Assembly (NCBI RefSeq): GCF_001662305.1
Contig: NZ_BDEP01000016.1
Coordinates: 124,001 to 188,000, forward strand
Direction of reading: 5' to 3'
Source of the DNA: Halomonas caseinilytica
GTDB taxonomy: Bacteria; Pseudomonadota; Gammaproteobacteria; Pseudomonadales; Halomonadaceae
DNA length: 64,000 nucleotides
Position numbers and translations under genes: made by a program. The notes beneath the pieces are model-generated. The model saw only the letters and a list, made by a program, of their open reading frames with translations, was not told the DNA's origin and made no database searches. Positions 34,221 through 42,507 of the stretch are shown here, piece by piece. Each line of letters opens with the position of its first letter. The first letter of the stretch is position 1.

Positions 34221-35501
34221 ATGAGCGCCGAGCCTTCTTCCCTGCAAGCCTTGATCGACGATGCCCTGGCGGCGACGCCGCCGGGGCGTACGGTCTGGGT
34301 GGCGCTGTCCGGTGGACTCGATTCTTCCCTTCTGTTGACGCTGGCGGTGGAGGCGAGCCGACGCCATCCACGGCCGCTGCGTGCCTTGCACGTTCATCAT
34401 GGCCTGCAGGCCGCTGCCGACGACTTCGAGTGCCATTGTCGCGAGCTTTGCGAGCGCCTGGGCGTGTCGCTGTGCGTCGAGCGGGTGAATGTCGAGGTGT
34501 CGAGTGGCGAGGGCCTGGAAGGTGCGGCACGGCGCGCCCGCTATGCAGCCTTTGCGCGTTGCGTGGGAGAGGGCGATACCCTCTGGTTGGCCCAGCATCG
34601 TGACGATCAGGCTGAAACCTTCCTGCTGGCGGCACTGCGTGGTGCTGGCCTGCGCGGCCTGGCCGCCATGCCTGTCGAGCGTGAGCAGGCCGGGGCGCGG
34701 CTGGCACGCCCCTGGCTCGGGGTTTCCCGGGCAGCCCTGGAGGCCGAGGCGGCGCGCCGAGCGCTTGCCTGGGTCGAGGATCCGAGCAACGCCGAGACTC
34801 ACCAGGATCGCAACTTTCTGCGTCATCGCGTGATGCCGGTACTGGCGCGGCGCTGGCCCGAAGCCAGTGCGTCGCTGGCGCGCAGTGCCGAATTGGCCGG
34901 CGAGGCCGATGGCCTGCTCGATGAGTTCGCCAGTGAGGATCTGGCGCGCTTGGGCGGGAATCCGGGCTGTCTGGCTGTCGATGCCCTGCAAGCCTTCTCG
35001 GCGCCGCGCTGTCGCCTGTTGATTCGCCATTGCCTGAGTCGCCAGGGGTTGCCAGCGCCGCCGGCCAGGCGACTGGATAGCCTGCTCGACCAGCTCGAGG
35101 CGCGCCGCGATGCCGAGGTGCGGGTCGCCTGGTCGGGAGGTGAGGCTCGGATCTGGCGCAAGACGCTGTACTTGATGGCACCTCCCGTGTCGCTGCCGCC
35201 TGACTGGCGAGGCGAATGGGACGGTCGGTCGCCGCTGGTGACGCCGCTGGGTGAATTCCGCATGGGGCTCGTTCGCGAGGATGGCTCACCCGCGCGCCTG
35301 ACGCTGGCGCCTCGTCTCGGTGGAGAGCACTTGCGACTGCCGGGGCGGGGGGCGCGCGATCTCAAGCGCGTGCTGCAGGAGCGCGAAGTGCCTCCCTGGG
35401 AGAGGGCGCGAGCATGGGTGGTCTGGCAGGGCGAATGCGTGGTGGCGGTAGGCGGCCCCGCGGGGTGGCTGGCGCTCGCCGAGGGATGGCGAGCGCCCTG
35501 A
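34221..35501 (+). CDS. tilS: tRNA(Ile)-lysidine synthase
   Basis: Converts C34 of the CAU-anticodon tRNA-Ile to lysidine. It has 426 residues, similar to E. coli TilS. The PP-loop ATPase motif is SGGLDSSLLL near residues 30-40, AQHRDDQAETFLL follows, and the C-terminal tRNA-binding domain includes RLPGRGARDLKRVLQEREVPPWER. The ribosome-binding site is weak. It is convergent with ppx with only two bases between stop codons. Confidence 0.94.
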   Translation: MSAEPSSLQALIDDALAATPPGRTVWVALSGGLDSSLLLTLAVEASRRHPRPLRALHVHHGLQAAADDFECHCRELCERLGVSLCVERVNVEVSSGEGLEGAARRARYAAFARCVGEGDTLWLAQHRDDQAETFLLAALRGAGLRGLAAMPVEREQAGARLARPWLGVSRAALEAEAARRALAWVEDPSNAETHQDRNFLRHRVMPVLARRWPEASASLARSAELAGEADGLLDEFASEDLARLGGNPGCLAVDALQAFSAPRCRLLIRHCLSRQGLPAPPARRLDSLLDQLEARRDAEVRVAWSGGEARIWRKTLYLMAPPVSLPPDWRGEWDGRSPLVTPLGEFRMGLVREDGSPARLTLAPRLGGEHLRLPGRGARDLKRVLQEREVPPWERARAWVVWQGECVVAVGGPAGWLALAEGWRAP

Positions 35502-35503
35502 GC

Positions 35504-37036
35504 TCAGATCAGCGTCAGTTCCAGGCCGGCGGCATGCTGGTAGGCGACTTCTTGCTCGAGATCGGCCAGCAACAGGTTGAGATCGTCACTCTCGTCGCAG
35601 TGCAGGGTCAGCGCCTCGCCCGAGGCGCGAAGCTCGGGTTGGGCGGGCGGCTGCTCGGGACGCGAGTGGTTGAGCAGCACCGCCAGGCGCAACAGGCGTG
35701 CCAGGCGTCCATGGGGAACCTGCTCGGACGAGGGCAGGGCCTGCCATTCCTTGGTCGGGAACTTGCGTCGGTGGGCGCGGACGAGAAAGGCGAGCAGCCG
35801 CTGTTCGGGACGCGAGAACCCTGACAGATCGGAGTGTTCCAGCAGGTAGGCGCCATGTCGATGGAACTGGCTGTGCGAGATGGCCAGCCCGATCTCGTGC
35901 AGCCGGCTTGCCCATTCAAGGAAGCGAGCCTGGTCATCGTCCAGCGCCCAGGCATCGCGGACCTGCGCCAGCAGTCCCAGGGCCGTGGCGGCGACGTTGT
36001 CGGCCTGCCGGCGGTCGACGTCGTAACGTTGTATCAGGGCATCCAGCGTTTTCAGGCGTGGGTCTTCCGGGCTGTTGCGGCCGACGAGGTCGTAGAGCAC
36101 ACCTTCGCGCAGGGCGCCGTCGGCATAGCGCATTTCCTCAAGGTCGAAGGCTTCGAAGATGGCGACGAGAATCGCCACCCCGGCGGGAAAGACGCGTGCG
36201 CGGTCCGCCTTGAGTCCGGTCAGGGAAACCTTGTCCAGGCGCTTGGTCTTGATCAGGCGCTTGCGCAGGTCGAGCAGGCCCTGGCGGGTTATCACCCCTT
36301 CGGGAGACTTGCCGGCGGCGGCGATCACGGCGGCGGCCGCCTTGATGGTGCCACTGGAGCCGACCGGATCCAGCCAGCCGATCTTCTGGTAGGGGCGGCG
36401 GATGTTGGCGAGCTCCGAGAGCGCGGCCAGCTCGGCGCGTCGCATGCGCTTCTCGCTGAGTTCGCCGTTGTTGAAGAAGCGGCGGGTAAAGGTCACGCAC
36501 CCCATGCTGAGACTTTCCAGGGCCAGGGGGTCGAAGTGCTCGCCGATGATGAGTTCCGTGGAGCCGCCGCCGATGTCGACGATCAGCCGGCGACCGTCCT
36601 CGGCCAGGGCGTGCGCCGCGCCAAGGTAGATCAGACGCGCTTCCTCGCGACCGGCGATGATCTCGATGCGGGTGCCCAGCAGGGCCTCGGCCCGATCGAT
36701 GAACGCCTGGCTGTTGTCGGCGCTGCGCAGGGCGTTGGTGCCGACGACCCGCAGGTTACGTGGCGTGATGTCTTCGAGAAAGGGCGCGAAGCGGGCCAGG
36801 CAGTCCAGGGCTCGCGTCATGGCGGCCTCGTCGAGCAGGCCGTCCTCGCCGACGCCATCGGCCAGCTGCACCTTTTCTCCTTTGCGGGCAACCACCTGCA
36901 GCCGGTCATGCTGATAGTTGGCGACCAGCAGGTGGAAGCTGTTGGAGCCGAGGTCGATGGCGGCGAGGCGTCGCGGCTCTTCCTGTGTCGTCGTGCCGCT
37001 CGGGGCGGCGTCCGGTCTGTCCTTGAGCGCTGTCAT
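35504..37036 (-). CDS. ppx: Exopolyphosphatase
   Basis: Hydrolyses terminal phosphates of polyphosphate, and can act on pppGpp (Ppx/GppA family). It has 510 residues, with the ASKHA fold motifs DLGSNSFHLLVANY near residue 30 and DIGGGSTELIIG near 155, and a C-terminal HD-type helical domain. ATG 37036 is chosen behind AAGGA (about 7 bases away); an open frame to 37225 adds 63 unrelated residues. It is divergent from rho. The polyphosphate kinase gene lies 6.6 kb away, not adjacent as in E. coli. Confidence 0.95.
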   Translation of the reverse strand: MTALKDRPDAAPSGTTTQEEPRRLAAIDLGSNSFHLLVANYQHDRLQVVARKGEKVQLADGVGEDGLLDEAAMTRALDCLARFAPFLEDITPRNLRVVGTNALRSADNSQAFIDRAEALLGTRIEIIAGREEARLIYLGAAHALAEDGRRLIVDIGGGSTELIIGEHFDPLALESLSMGCVTFTRRFFNNGELSEKRMRRAELAALSELANIRRPYQKIGWLDPVGSSGTIKAAAAVIAAAGKSPEGVITRQGLLDLRKRLIKTKRLDKVSLTGLKADRARVFPAGVAILVAIFEAFDLEEMRYADGALREGVLYDLVGRNSPEDPRLKTLDALIQRYDVDRRQADNVAATALGLLAQVRDAWALDDDQARFLEWASRLHEIGLAISHSQFHRHGAYLLEHSDLSGFSRPEQRLLAFLVRAHRRKFPTKEWQALPSSEQVPHGRLARLLRLAVLLNHSRPEQPPAQPELRASGEALTLHCDESDDLNLLLADLEQEVAYQHAAGLELTLI

Positions 37037-37111
37037 GACGGGTCCTTCAGGGTGACAGGTCAAAGGTTGCGGGCCCCCGTGGAGCTTGTCAATCGTCGAA
37101 CGCATGGGGGC

Positions 37112-37140
37112 TTGCGTTTCGCCGCGGCGTTGACTAGTAT
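37112..37140 (+). promoter_or_regulatory. Candidate rho promoter
   Basis: TTGCGT (37112-37117), exactly 17 bp, TAGTAT (37135-37140). It would give a leader of about 330 nt before rho. Confidence 0.6.
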
Positions 37141-37474
37141 CGGGGCGTTCGCCTGTTCCGAATGCTTTCCGACCGCTCAACGGCGACTGCGCCGCGGTCA
37201 AACTCCAAGTCGTCAGATAGCCCACTGCATCAGCCCGTGATATTGGTCTTCGGCCAGATCCGCTGATTCAGGCGAAACTAACCTGCTCCCTCGATATACG
37301 TTCATGGTCGACATCCCCGTACTTGGCGGTTGTCCCTCCATGGCCATAGGATCCGCGCAAACGAGAGCAGCCTGTCCGGGCTCTGAACGCACCCAACTAT
37401 GGCGTTTCCGTCTCGCCTTCTGTCCATCACGGCGCATATCGCCCGGCTTTCAAGAGCAACGTCTGAACACACCG
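37141..37474 (+). other. Long rho leader with no thioredoxin gene
   Basis: The 438-nt ppx-rho gap holds no gene I can support. In E. coli and Pseudomonas trxA lies here; neither strand encodes a WCGPC-type active site. Much of 37300-37474 is C- and U-rich with few G runs, as expected for Rho autoregulation through rut sites. The in-frame opening of rho back to 37304 lacks a ribosome-binding site and is taken as leader. Confidence 0.5.
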
Positions 37475-38734
37475 ATGAATCTTACCGAACTCAAGCAAAA
37501 GCCCGTGCCGGAACTCCTGGAGATTGCCCGCGAAATGGGCATCGACAATCTGGCGCGCTCCCGTAAGCAGGACATCATCTTTGCCATTCTCAAGAAGCAC
37601 GCCAAGAGCGGCGAGGCCATCTACGGGGATGGTGTGCTGGAGATCCTGCAGGACGGGTTCGGCTTCCTGCGTAGCGCCGACAGTTCCTATCTGGCCGGCC
37701 CCGATGACATCTACGTCTCGCCTTCTCAGATCCGGCGCTTCAATCTGCGCAAGGGCGACTCCATTTCCGGCAAGATTCGTCCGCCCAAGGAAGGGGAGCG
37801 TTACTTCGCGCTGTTGAAGGTCAGTCAGATCAACTTCGACAAGCCGGAAAACGCCAAGCACAAGATCCTCTTCGAGAACCTCACGCCGCTGTTCCCCCAG
37901 GAACGACTGCGCATGGAGATCGGCAACGGCTCCACTGAGGATCTGACGGCGCGGATCATCGACCTGACCTCGCCCATTGGCAAGGGACAGCGTGGCCTTC
38001 TGGTGTCTCCGCCCAAGGCGGGCAAGACGCTGATGTTGCAGAACATCGCCACGTCCATCACCCGCAACAATCCCGAGTGTCACCTGATCGTGCTGCTGAT
38101 CGACGAGCGGCCCGAGGAGGTCACCGAGATGTCGCGCACGGTGCGTGGCGAGGTGGTGGCCTCGACCTTCGACGAGCCGCCGGCACGTCACGTGCAGGTC
38201 GCCGAAATGGTCATCGAGAAGGCCAAGCGACTGGTCGAGCACAAGCGTGACGTGGTGGTCCTGCTCGACTCCATCACGCGCCTGGCCCGGGCCTACAACA
38301 CCGTCGTGCCGTCCTCGGGCAAGGTGCTGACCGGTGGTGTCGACGCCCATGCCCTCGAGAAGCCCAAGCGCTTCTTCGGTGCGGCACGTAACATCGAGGA
38401 AGGCGGCAGCCTGACCATCATCGCCACGGCGCTGGTCGATACCGGCTCCAAGATGGACGAGGTGATCTTCGAGGAGTTCAAGGGCACCGGCAATATGGAG
38501 GCCCACCTGGACCGCAAGCTGGCCGAGAAGCGTGTCTATCCGGCGCTCAACATCCGTCGCTCCGGCACCCGCCGCGAAGATCTCATTGCCTCCGAGGAGG
38601 AAATGCAGCGCATGTGGATCCTGCGCAAGCTGCTCAATCCCATGGAAGACGTGGCGGCCACCGAGTTCCTGATCGATCGCTTGAAGGATACCAAGACCAA
38701 CCTGGAATTCTTCGAGGCCATGAAAAGACGTTGA
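37475..38734 (+). CDS. rho: Transcription termination factor Rho
   Basis: Hexameric RNA-dependent ATPase/translocase that ends transcription. From ATG 37475 it has 419 residues, exactly the E. coli length, starting [18 protein letters not shown]. The N-terminal OB RNA-binding domain ([16 protein letters not shown]), Walker [10 protein letters not shown] near 178-186, Walker [10 protein letters not shown] and the Q and R loops are all visible. It is followed 30 nt later by a 3' stem-loop repeat element and then ubiD. Confidence 0.98.
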   Translation: MNLTELKQKPVPELLEIAREMGIDNLARSRKQDIIFAILKKHAKSGEAIYGDGVLEILQDGFGFLRSADSSYLAGPDDIYVSPSQIRRFNLRKGDSISGKIRPPKEGERYFALLKVSQINFDKPENAKHKILFENLTPLFPQERLRMEIGNGSTEDLTARIIDLTSPIGKGQRGLLVSPPKAGKTLMLQNIATSITRNNPECHLIVLLIDERPEEVTEMSRTVRGEVVASTFDEPPARHVQVAEMVIEKAKRLVEHKRDVVVLLDSITRLARAYNTVVPSSGKVLTGGVDAHALEKPKRFFGAARNIEEGGSLTIIATALVDTGSKMDEVIFEEFKGTGNMEAHLDRKLAEKRVYPALNIRRSGTRREDLIASEEEMQRMWILRKLLNPMEDVAATEFLIDRLKDTKTNLEFFEAMKRR

Positions 38735-38763
38735 TTCTGGCCTGCAGCACTCGACGATGCGGC

Positions 38764-38838
38764 GTTGGAAAACAGCTCAAGCTGCTCATTTACTAAAGTA
38801 AACTCCGCACTTTCGCTGTTTTCCGCCTTGTCTCGTCT
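38764..38838 (+). repeat. 3' stem-loop repeat element, copy 3
   Basis: Begins GTTGGA 30 nt after the rho stop. The arms GGAAAACAGC (38767-38776) and GCTGTTTTCC (38815-38824) pair over 10 bp. The interior has TGCTCATTTA, then a TTTA/TAAA mini-stem, then AAACTCCGC. The 3' flank has CGCCTTGTCT and TCTTCG. It is the closest relative of copy 1 at 6335. Confidence 0.75.
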
Positions 38839-38939
38839 TCGCTCGCAACGGCCAGCTCTCAACGCCTCGCCGCTCTTCTTCATTTTCGGGTCGATCGGCG
38901 CAGGGGTGTCGGGCAATGGCGCCCAGGCGCAGCATCCCG

Positions 38940-38968
38940 AAGGGGCAGCATGATATGCTGCCCCTTTT
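38940..38968 (+). terminator. Rho-independent terminator upstream of ubiD
   Basis: 12-bp perfect stem AAGGGGCAGCAT (38940-38951) and ATGCTGCCCCTT (38955-38966), GAT loop, ending in TTTT. It lies 32 nt before the ubiD start. It ends rho transcripts or acts as a leader terminator for ubiD; I could not place a ubiD promoter after it. The stretch between the repeat and this hairpin holds nothing else. Confidence 0.8.
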
Positions 38969-39000
38969 GCTGTGTGTCGTTCGGGAAACGGGAAGGCCGC

Positions 39001-40494
39001 ATGAAGTACAAGGATCTGCGCGAGTTCATCGCGGTGCTGGAGCAACAGGGCGAGCTCACGCGCGTCACTGCCGAGGTGGATCCCTATCTCGAGATCACCG
39101 AAATCTGTGACCGCACTCTGCGTGCCGGTGGCCCGGCGCTGCTGTTCGAGAACGTCAAGGGACACGACATGCCGCTGCTCGGCAATCTGTTCGGAACGCC
39201 GAGGCGGGTTGCCATGGGCATGGGGCAGGAGTCGGTGAGCGCGCTCGGCGAGGTGGGCGAGCTGCTGGCCTTCCTCAAGGAGCCCGAGCCGCCCAAGGGG
39301 TTCCGCGATGCGCTGGACAAGCTGCCGGTCTTCAAGCAGGTCATGCGCATGGGCCCCAAGACGGTTCGCAAGGCGCCGGTCCAGGAGCTGGTGTATGAGG
39401 GCGACGAGGTCGATCTCGACCGCTTGCCCATCCAGCATTGCTGGCCAGGCGATGCCGCGCCGCTGATCACCTGGCCGCTGGTGGTGACCCGGGGGCCGAA
39501 CAAGTCGCGCCAGAATCTGGGCATCTATCGGCAGCAGAAGCTCTCGCGCAATCGCTTGATCATGCGCTGGCTGTCCCATCGAGGCGGTGCGCTGGACTAT
39601 CAGGAGTGGCGCGAGTCGCATCCCGGCGAGCCTTTCCCGGTGGCGGTGGCGCTGGGGGCCGACCCGGCGACCATTCTCGGCGCCGTGACGCCGGTGCCCG
39701 ATACGCTCTCCGAGTACGCCTTCGCTGGCCTGCTGCGCGGGTCGCGCACCGAATTGGTCAAGGGCGGGCATGTCGACCTCGAGGTGCCCGCCTCGGCGGA
39801 GATCATCCTCGAAGGCGTCATTCATCCCGACGACACGGCGCCGGAAGGCCCCTACGGCGACCATACCGGCTACTACAACGAGGTGGAGGAGTTTCCGGTC
39901 TTCACCGTGACGCGCATGACCATGCGACGCGACGCCATCTATCACTCCACCTATACAGGACGCCCTCCGGACGAGCCGGCGGTGCTCGGGCTGGCGCTCA
40001 ATGAAGTGTTCGTGCCCATCCTGCGCAAGCAGTTTCCCGAGATCGTCGACTTCTATCTACCGCCCGAAGGGTGCTCTTACCGCATGGCGGTGGTGACCAT
40101 GAAGAAGCAGTATCCGGGCCATGCCAAGCGGGTGATGATGGGCGTGTGGAGCTTCCTGCGCCAGTTCATGTACACCAAATTCGTGGTGGTGCTCGACGAT
40201 GACGTGAACGCCCGAGACTGGCGGGATGTCATCTGGGCGATCACTACGCGCATGGACCCTGCCCGGGATACCGTGATGGTCGAAAACACGCCCATCGATT
40301 ATCTGGACTTCGCCTCCCCGGTGGCGGGGCTCGGTTCCAAGATGGGGCTGGATGCCACCAGCAAGTGGCCAGGTGAGACCGAGCGCGAGTGGGGCCGACC
40401 CATCGTCATGGACGAGGCGGTGAAGGCCAGGGTCAGCGAGCGCTGGGCAGAGCTTGGCATCGAATTCCCCGACACCGACAAGAGGCATGCATGA
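39001..40494 (+). CDS. ubiD: 4-hydroxy-3-polyprenylbenzoate decarboxylase
   Basis: Prenylated-FMN-dependent decarboxylase of ubiquinone synthesis (needs UbiX for its cofactor). It has 497 residues, exactly the E. coli length, starting [19 protein letters not shown]. The UbiD-family region with the catalytic Glu/Arg network ([11 protein letters not shown] and the surrounding segment) is present. Downstream fre and folM overlap in ATGA pairs, so ubiD-fre-folM is one unit. The ATG at 39001 is behind GGAAGG. Confidence 0.96.
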   Translation: MKYKDLREFIAVLEQQGELTRVTAEVDPYLEITEICDRTLRAGGPALLFENVKGHDMPLLGNLFGTPRRVAMGMGQESVSALGEVGELLAFLKEPEPPKGFRDALDKLPVFKQVMRMGPKTVRKAPVQELVYEGDEVDLDRLPIQHCWPGDAAPLITWPLVVTRGPNKSRQNLGIYRQQKLSRNRLIMRWLSHRGGALDYQEWRESHPGEPFPVAVALGADPATILGAVTPVPDTLSEYAFAGLLRGSRTELVKGGHVDLEVPASAEIILEGVIHPDDTAPEGPYGDHTGYYNEVEEFPVFTVTRMTMRRDAIYHSTYTGRPPDEPAVLGLALNEVFVPILRKQFPEIVDFYLPPEGCSYRMAVVTMKKQYPGHAKRVMMGVWSFLRQFMYTKFVVVLDDDVNARDWRDVIWAITTRMDPARDTVMVENTPIDYLDFASPVAGLGSKMGLDATSKWPGETEREWGRPIVMDEAVKARVSERWAELGIEFPDTDKRHA

Positions 40495-41270
40495 CAGCCA
40501 GAACCCTGACTTGCCGGGTAGCAGAGGTCGAGGACCTCACGCCCGACGTCTTTCGCGTTTATCTGGAAGGCCGTGCCGAGGCCGTGGCCCACGCGGCCGG
40601 CCAGTATCTCGAACTCGATATCGGTGAGGGGGAATGGGTGCCTTTCTCCATTGCCAATGCCCATGGCGGGGATGGGCGCATCGAGCTGCATATCCAGCAT
40701 TGGCCGGAACGCAGCAACTCAGCCAAGCTGCGTGAGTTACTGGTGGAGGCCGAGCAGCTCAGGCTGCGCCTTCCCAGCGGCGACTGCATCATCGATCCCG
40801 ACAGTCGGCGCCCCTTGCTGCTGGTGGCTGCCGGCACCGGCTTCGCACAGATGAAGGCCATCGTGGAGTCGGCCCTGGCCGAAGACCCCGAGCGTCATGT
40901 CGAGCTGTGGTGGGCGGCCAAGGAGCGTCGGGATTTCTACCTGGAACGCTTGCCCCGGGAGTGGGCTGCGGCGTATCCCCATGTCCACTTTCACGGCGTC
41001 AGCGAGGCCGGGGTGGCGGCGGATTTCGATGACGAACGGGTGAGTGGACACCGTGGGCGCGTGGACGAGGTGCTGGCACAGCGGCTTGCCGATGTCTCCG
41101 CCCACGATGTCTACCTGTCCGGCTCGCCGGGCATGGTCTATGCCTGTGTCGATGTCCTGGCATCGCTTGGGTTGGTGCCGTCCCGGGTGTTTTCCGATGT
41201 CTTTGCCTACGCGCCGAGAGAGCCTCTGGTGCCGACCGTAGGGAGTCTGGTCAAGGAGAGAAGGGCATGA
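40491..41270 (+). CDS. Fre-like NAD(P)H-flavin reductase (ferredoxin-NADP reductase family)
   Basis: 259-residue FNR-family protein with an FAD-binding beta-barrel, then a nucleotide-binding domain with [13 protein letters not shown] near 110-125 and a C-terminal [15 protein letters not shown]-type segment. It has no [2Fe-2S] domain. E. coli has fre at the same place after ubiD. The usual RPFS flavin-binding motif reads VPFSIANA here (the Arg is Val), so flavin binding may differ. ATG 40491 overlaps the ubiD stop. I infer a flavin reductase; the substrate is not shown. Confidence 0.82.
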   Translation: MTARTLTCRVAEVEDLTPDVFRVYLEGRAEAVAHAAGQYLELDIGEGEWVPFSIANAHGGDGRIELHIQHWPERSNSAKLRELLVEAEQLRLRLPSGDCIIDPDSRRPLLLVAAGTGFAQMKAIVESALAEDPERHVELWWAAKERRDFYLERLPREWAAAYPHVHFHGVSEAGVAADFDDERVSGHRGRVDEVLAQRLADVSAHDVYLSGSPGMVYACVDVLASLGLVPSRVFSDVFAYAPREPLVPTVGSLVKERRA

Positions 41271-41980
41271 GCGCGGCACCGATCCTGATCACCGGCGGGG
41301 CACAGCGACTCGGTCGGCACTGTGCCGAGCGGTTGTGTGACGATGGCCATCCGGTGATCGTCACCTATCGTCGCGAACGGCCGGCACTGGATGCCCTGCG
41401 CGAGCGTGGCATCGTGACGCTGCAGGCCGATTTCGGTGACGAGGCGGGCATTCGCGATTTCATGGCGCGGCTTCGGGAAACCACCTCGTCGCTGCGGGCC
41501 ATCGTCCATAATGCCAGCGACTGGTTACCCGATGCCGAGGGCGGTGAGGCCGGCACCAACTTCGAGCACCTGTTCCGGGTGCACATGCTGGCGCCTTACC
41601 TGATCAACCTCGAGGCGCGCGAGCTTCTCGAGGCGTGCGGCGAGCCGTTGCGCGACATCGTGCACATGACCGACTACGTGGCGACCCGAGGATCGCGCAA
41701 GCATATCGCCTATGCGGCTTCCAAGGCGGGGCTGGAGAACCTGACGCTGTCCTTTGCCGCCCGCTATGCCCCCACGATCCAGGTCAACGCCATCGCGCCG
41801 GCCATGATCATGCTGGGCGAGAACGACGATGAGGCCTATGCGGAGAAGGCCAGGGCCAAGTCGGCGATGGCCACGATTCCCGGCCCCGGCGTGATCTACG
41901 AGAGCCTGCGCTATCTGCTCGACAACCGCTATGTGACCGGGACGACACTGCCGGTGGATGGCGGCCGACACCTGCGCTAG
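41267..41980 (+). CDS. folM: Short-chain dehydrogenase, FolM-type dihydromonapterin/dihydrofolate reductase
   Basis: 237-residue SDR-fold NADPH enzyme. The cofactor motif reads TGGAQRLG near residues 9-16, in the FolM style rather than the usual TGxxxGIG. The catalytic region has HMTDYVATRG and YAASKAG. FolM reduces dihydromonapterin (and weakly dihydrofolate). It overlaps fre by four bases and closes the ubiD-fre-folM unit. The call rests on the TGGAQRLG motif and length; another SDR substrate is possible. Confidence 0.82.
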   Translation: MSAAPILITGGAQRLGRHCAERLCDDGHPVIVTYRRERPALDALRERGIVTLQADFGDEAGIRDFMARLRETTSSLRAIVHNASDWLPDAEGGEAGTNFEHLFRVHMLAPYLINLEARELLEACGEPLRDIVHMTDYVATRGSRKHIAYAASKAGLENLTLSFAARYAPTIQVNAIAPAMIMLGENDDEAYAEKARAKSAMATIPGPGVIYESLRYLLDNRYVTGTTLPVDGGRHLR

Positions 41981-42013
41981 TGATGCCATCGACGGTGTGG
42001 AGCACATGAGCGC

Positions 42014-42042
42014 TTGTCATCGGCGTCACGACACGGCAGGAT
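42014..42042 (+). promoter_or_regulatory. Candidate promoter for the aroG leader
   Basis: TTGTCA (42014-42019), 17-bp spacer, CAGGAT (42037-42042). The -35 is good and the -10 is poor. It would start RNA just before the ribosome-binding site of leader peptide 1. Confidence 0.4.
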
Positions 42043-42067
42043 GTTGGGGAGATTTCAGGAGACGACC

Positions 42068-42202
42068 ATGCCCGCGAGCCCTTGCACCCGATTCCTACGT
42101 TCCGCCCCGCAGGCGGCGTATGGTCGTGGGCAGCGTTTCGAGGGCCGGTGGCCCGGCTATCGCTATTGGTTTAGCGACGGCGTGCCGGCGGTCGTGTCCT
42201 GA
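42068..42202 (+). CDS. Putative aromatic leader peptide 1 (attenuator)
   Basis: 44-codon ORF behind a strong AGGAG (42057-42061, 6-base spacing). It has 8 aromatic residues, four of them in the run GYRYWFS (residues 30-36: Tyr, Tyr, Trp, Phe). It is not recognised as any protein family. It is followed 63 nt later by the start of a Rho-independent terminator and then the DAHP-synthase gene. This is the layout of translational attenuation by charged tRNA-Tyr/Trp/Phe, as in trp and phe leaders. Inference only; no expression data. Confidence 0.6.
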   Translation: MPASPCTRFLRSAPQAAYGRGQRFEGRWPGYRYWFSDGVPAVVS

Positions 42203-42299
42203 CGCCAAGACAGCGAAGGACACCACCGCGAGGCTCGCCCCACCCAGGGTTGCCTCCATCGACGAAACCCCCGGACGGCAACCCCGCCCGGGGGTTTTG
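42190..42299 (+). promoter_or_regulatory. Attenuator RNA with alternative pairings upstream of aroG
   Basis: The terminator arms are 42265-42274 and 42288-42297 (AAACCCCCGG / CCGGGGGTTT, 10 bp) followed by TTTTGTGTTTTGT. GGGTTGCC (42247-42254) pairs perfectly with GGCAACCC (42277-42284) in the terminator loop, an antiterminator that interleaves with the terminator. GAGGC/GCCTC (42230-42234 with 42252-42256) could sequester that antiterminator. A further 9-of-10 pairing (42190-42199 with 42218-42227) spans the leader stop codon. Pairings were found by eye; no energies were calculated. Confidence 0.6.
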
Positions 42300-42334
42300 T
42301 GTTTTGTCCCATGCATTCATCGAGGAGAACGACC

Positions 42335-42502
42335 ATGACCGTCAACCATCGCTTCCATGCCGACCGCCGTATCCTGGGACGGGACTATTACGGTTACGGC
42401 TGGCGATTTAGCGTTGCGTGGTCGGGCCTGGATGCCACCTCCGACCGTGAGCTTGCCGGTGGCACGACGACAGCCAATCGATGTTCACGCTCACGGAGTT
42501 GA
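42335..42502 (+). CDS. Putative aromatic leader peptide 2
   Basis: 55-codon ORF behind GAGGAG (42322-42327). Both leaders share the AGGAGA(A)CGACCATG context. Aromatic residues cluster at 18-29 (DYYGYGWRFSVAW), and GYGWRFS resembles GYRYWFS of leader 1. It stops 5 nt before the aroG start. GGTCGG (42420-42425, touching Trp29) can pair with CCGACC (42441-42446), exclusive of TGCCACC (42433-42439) with GGTGGCA (42458-42464); neither has a U tract, so control could be of translation rather than termination. Length and overlap with the end of the leader make this less certain than leader 1. Confidence 0.5.
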   Translation: MTVNHRFHADRRILGRDYYGYGWRFSVAWSGLDATSDRELAGGTTTANRCSRSRS

Positions 42503-42507
42503 AGCTC

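Noticed and set aside
35834-37240. 468-codon plus-strand frame opposite ppx
   Set aside because: Ppx has all family motifs on the minus strand; the plus frame has none and no ribosome-binding site.
37213-37437. Small minus-strand ORF in the ppx-rho gap
   Set aside because: No ribosome-binding site, odd composition and it overlaps the rho promoter region; not a thioredoxin.
37304-37474. N-terminal extension of Rho
   Set aside because: In-frame but without a ribosome-binding site; the 37475 start gives the exact 419-residue family length.
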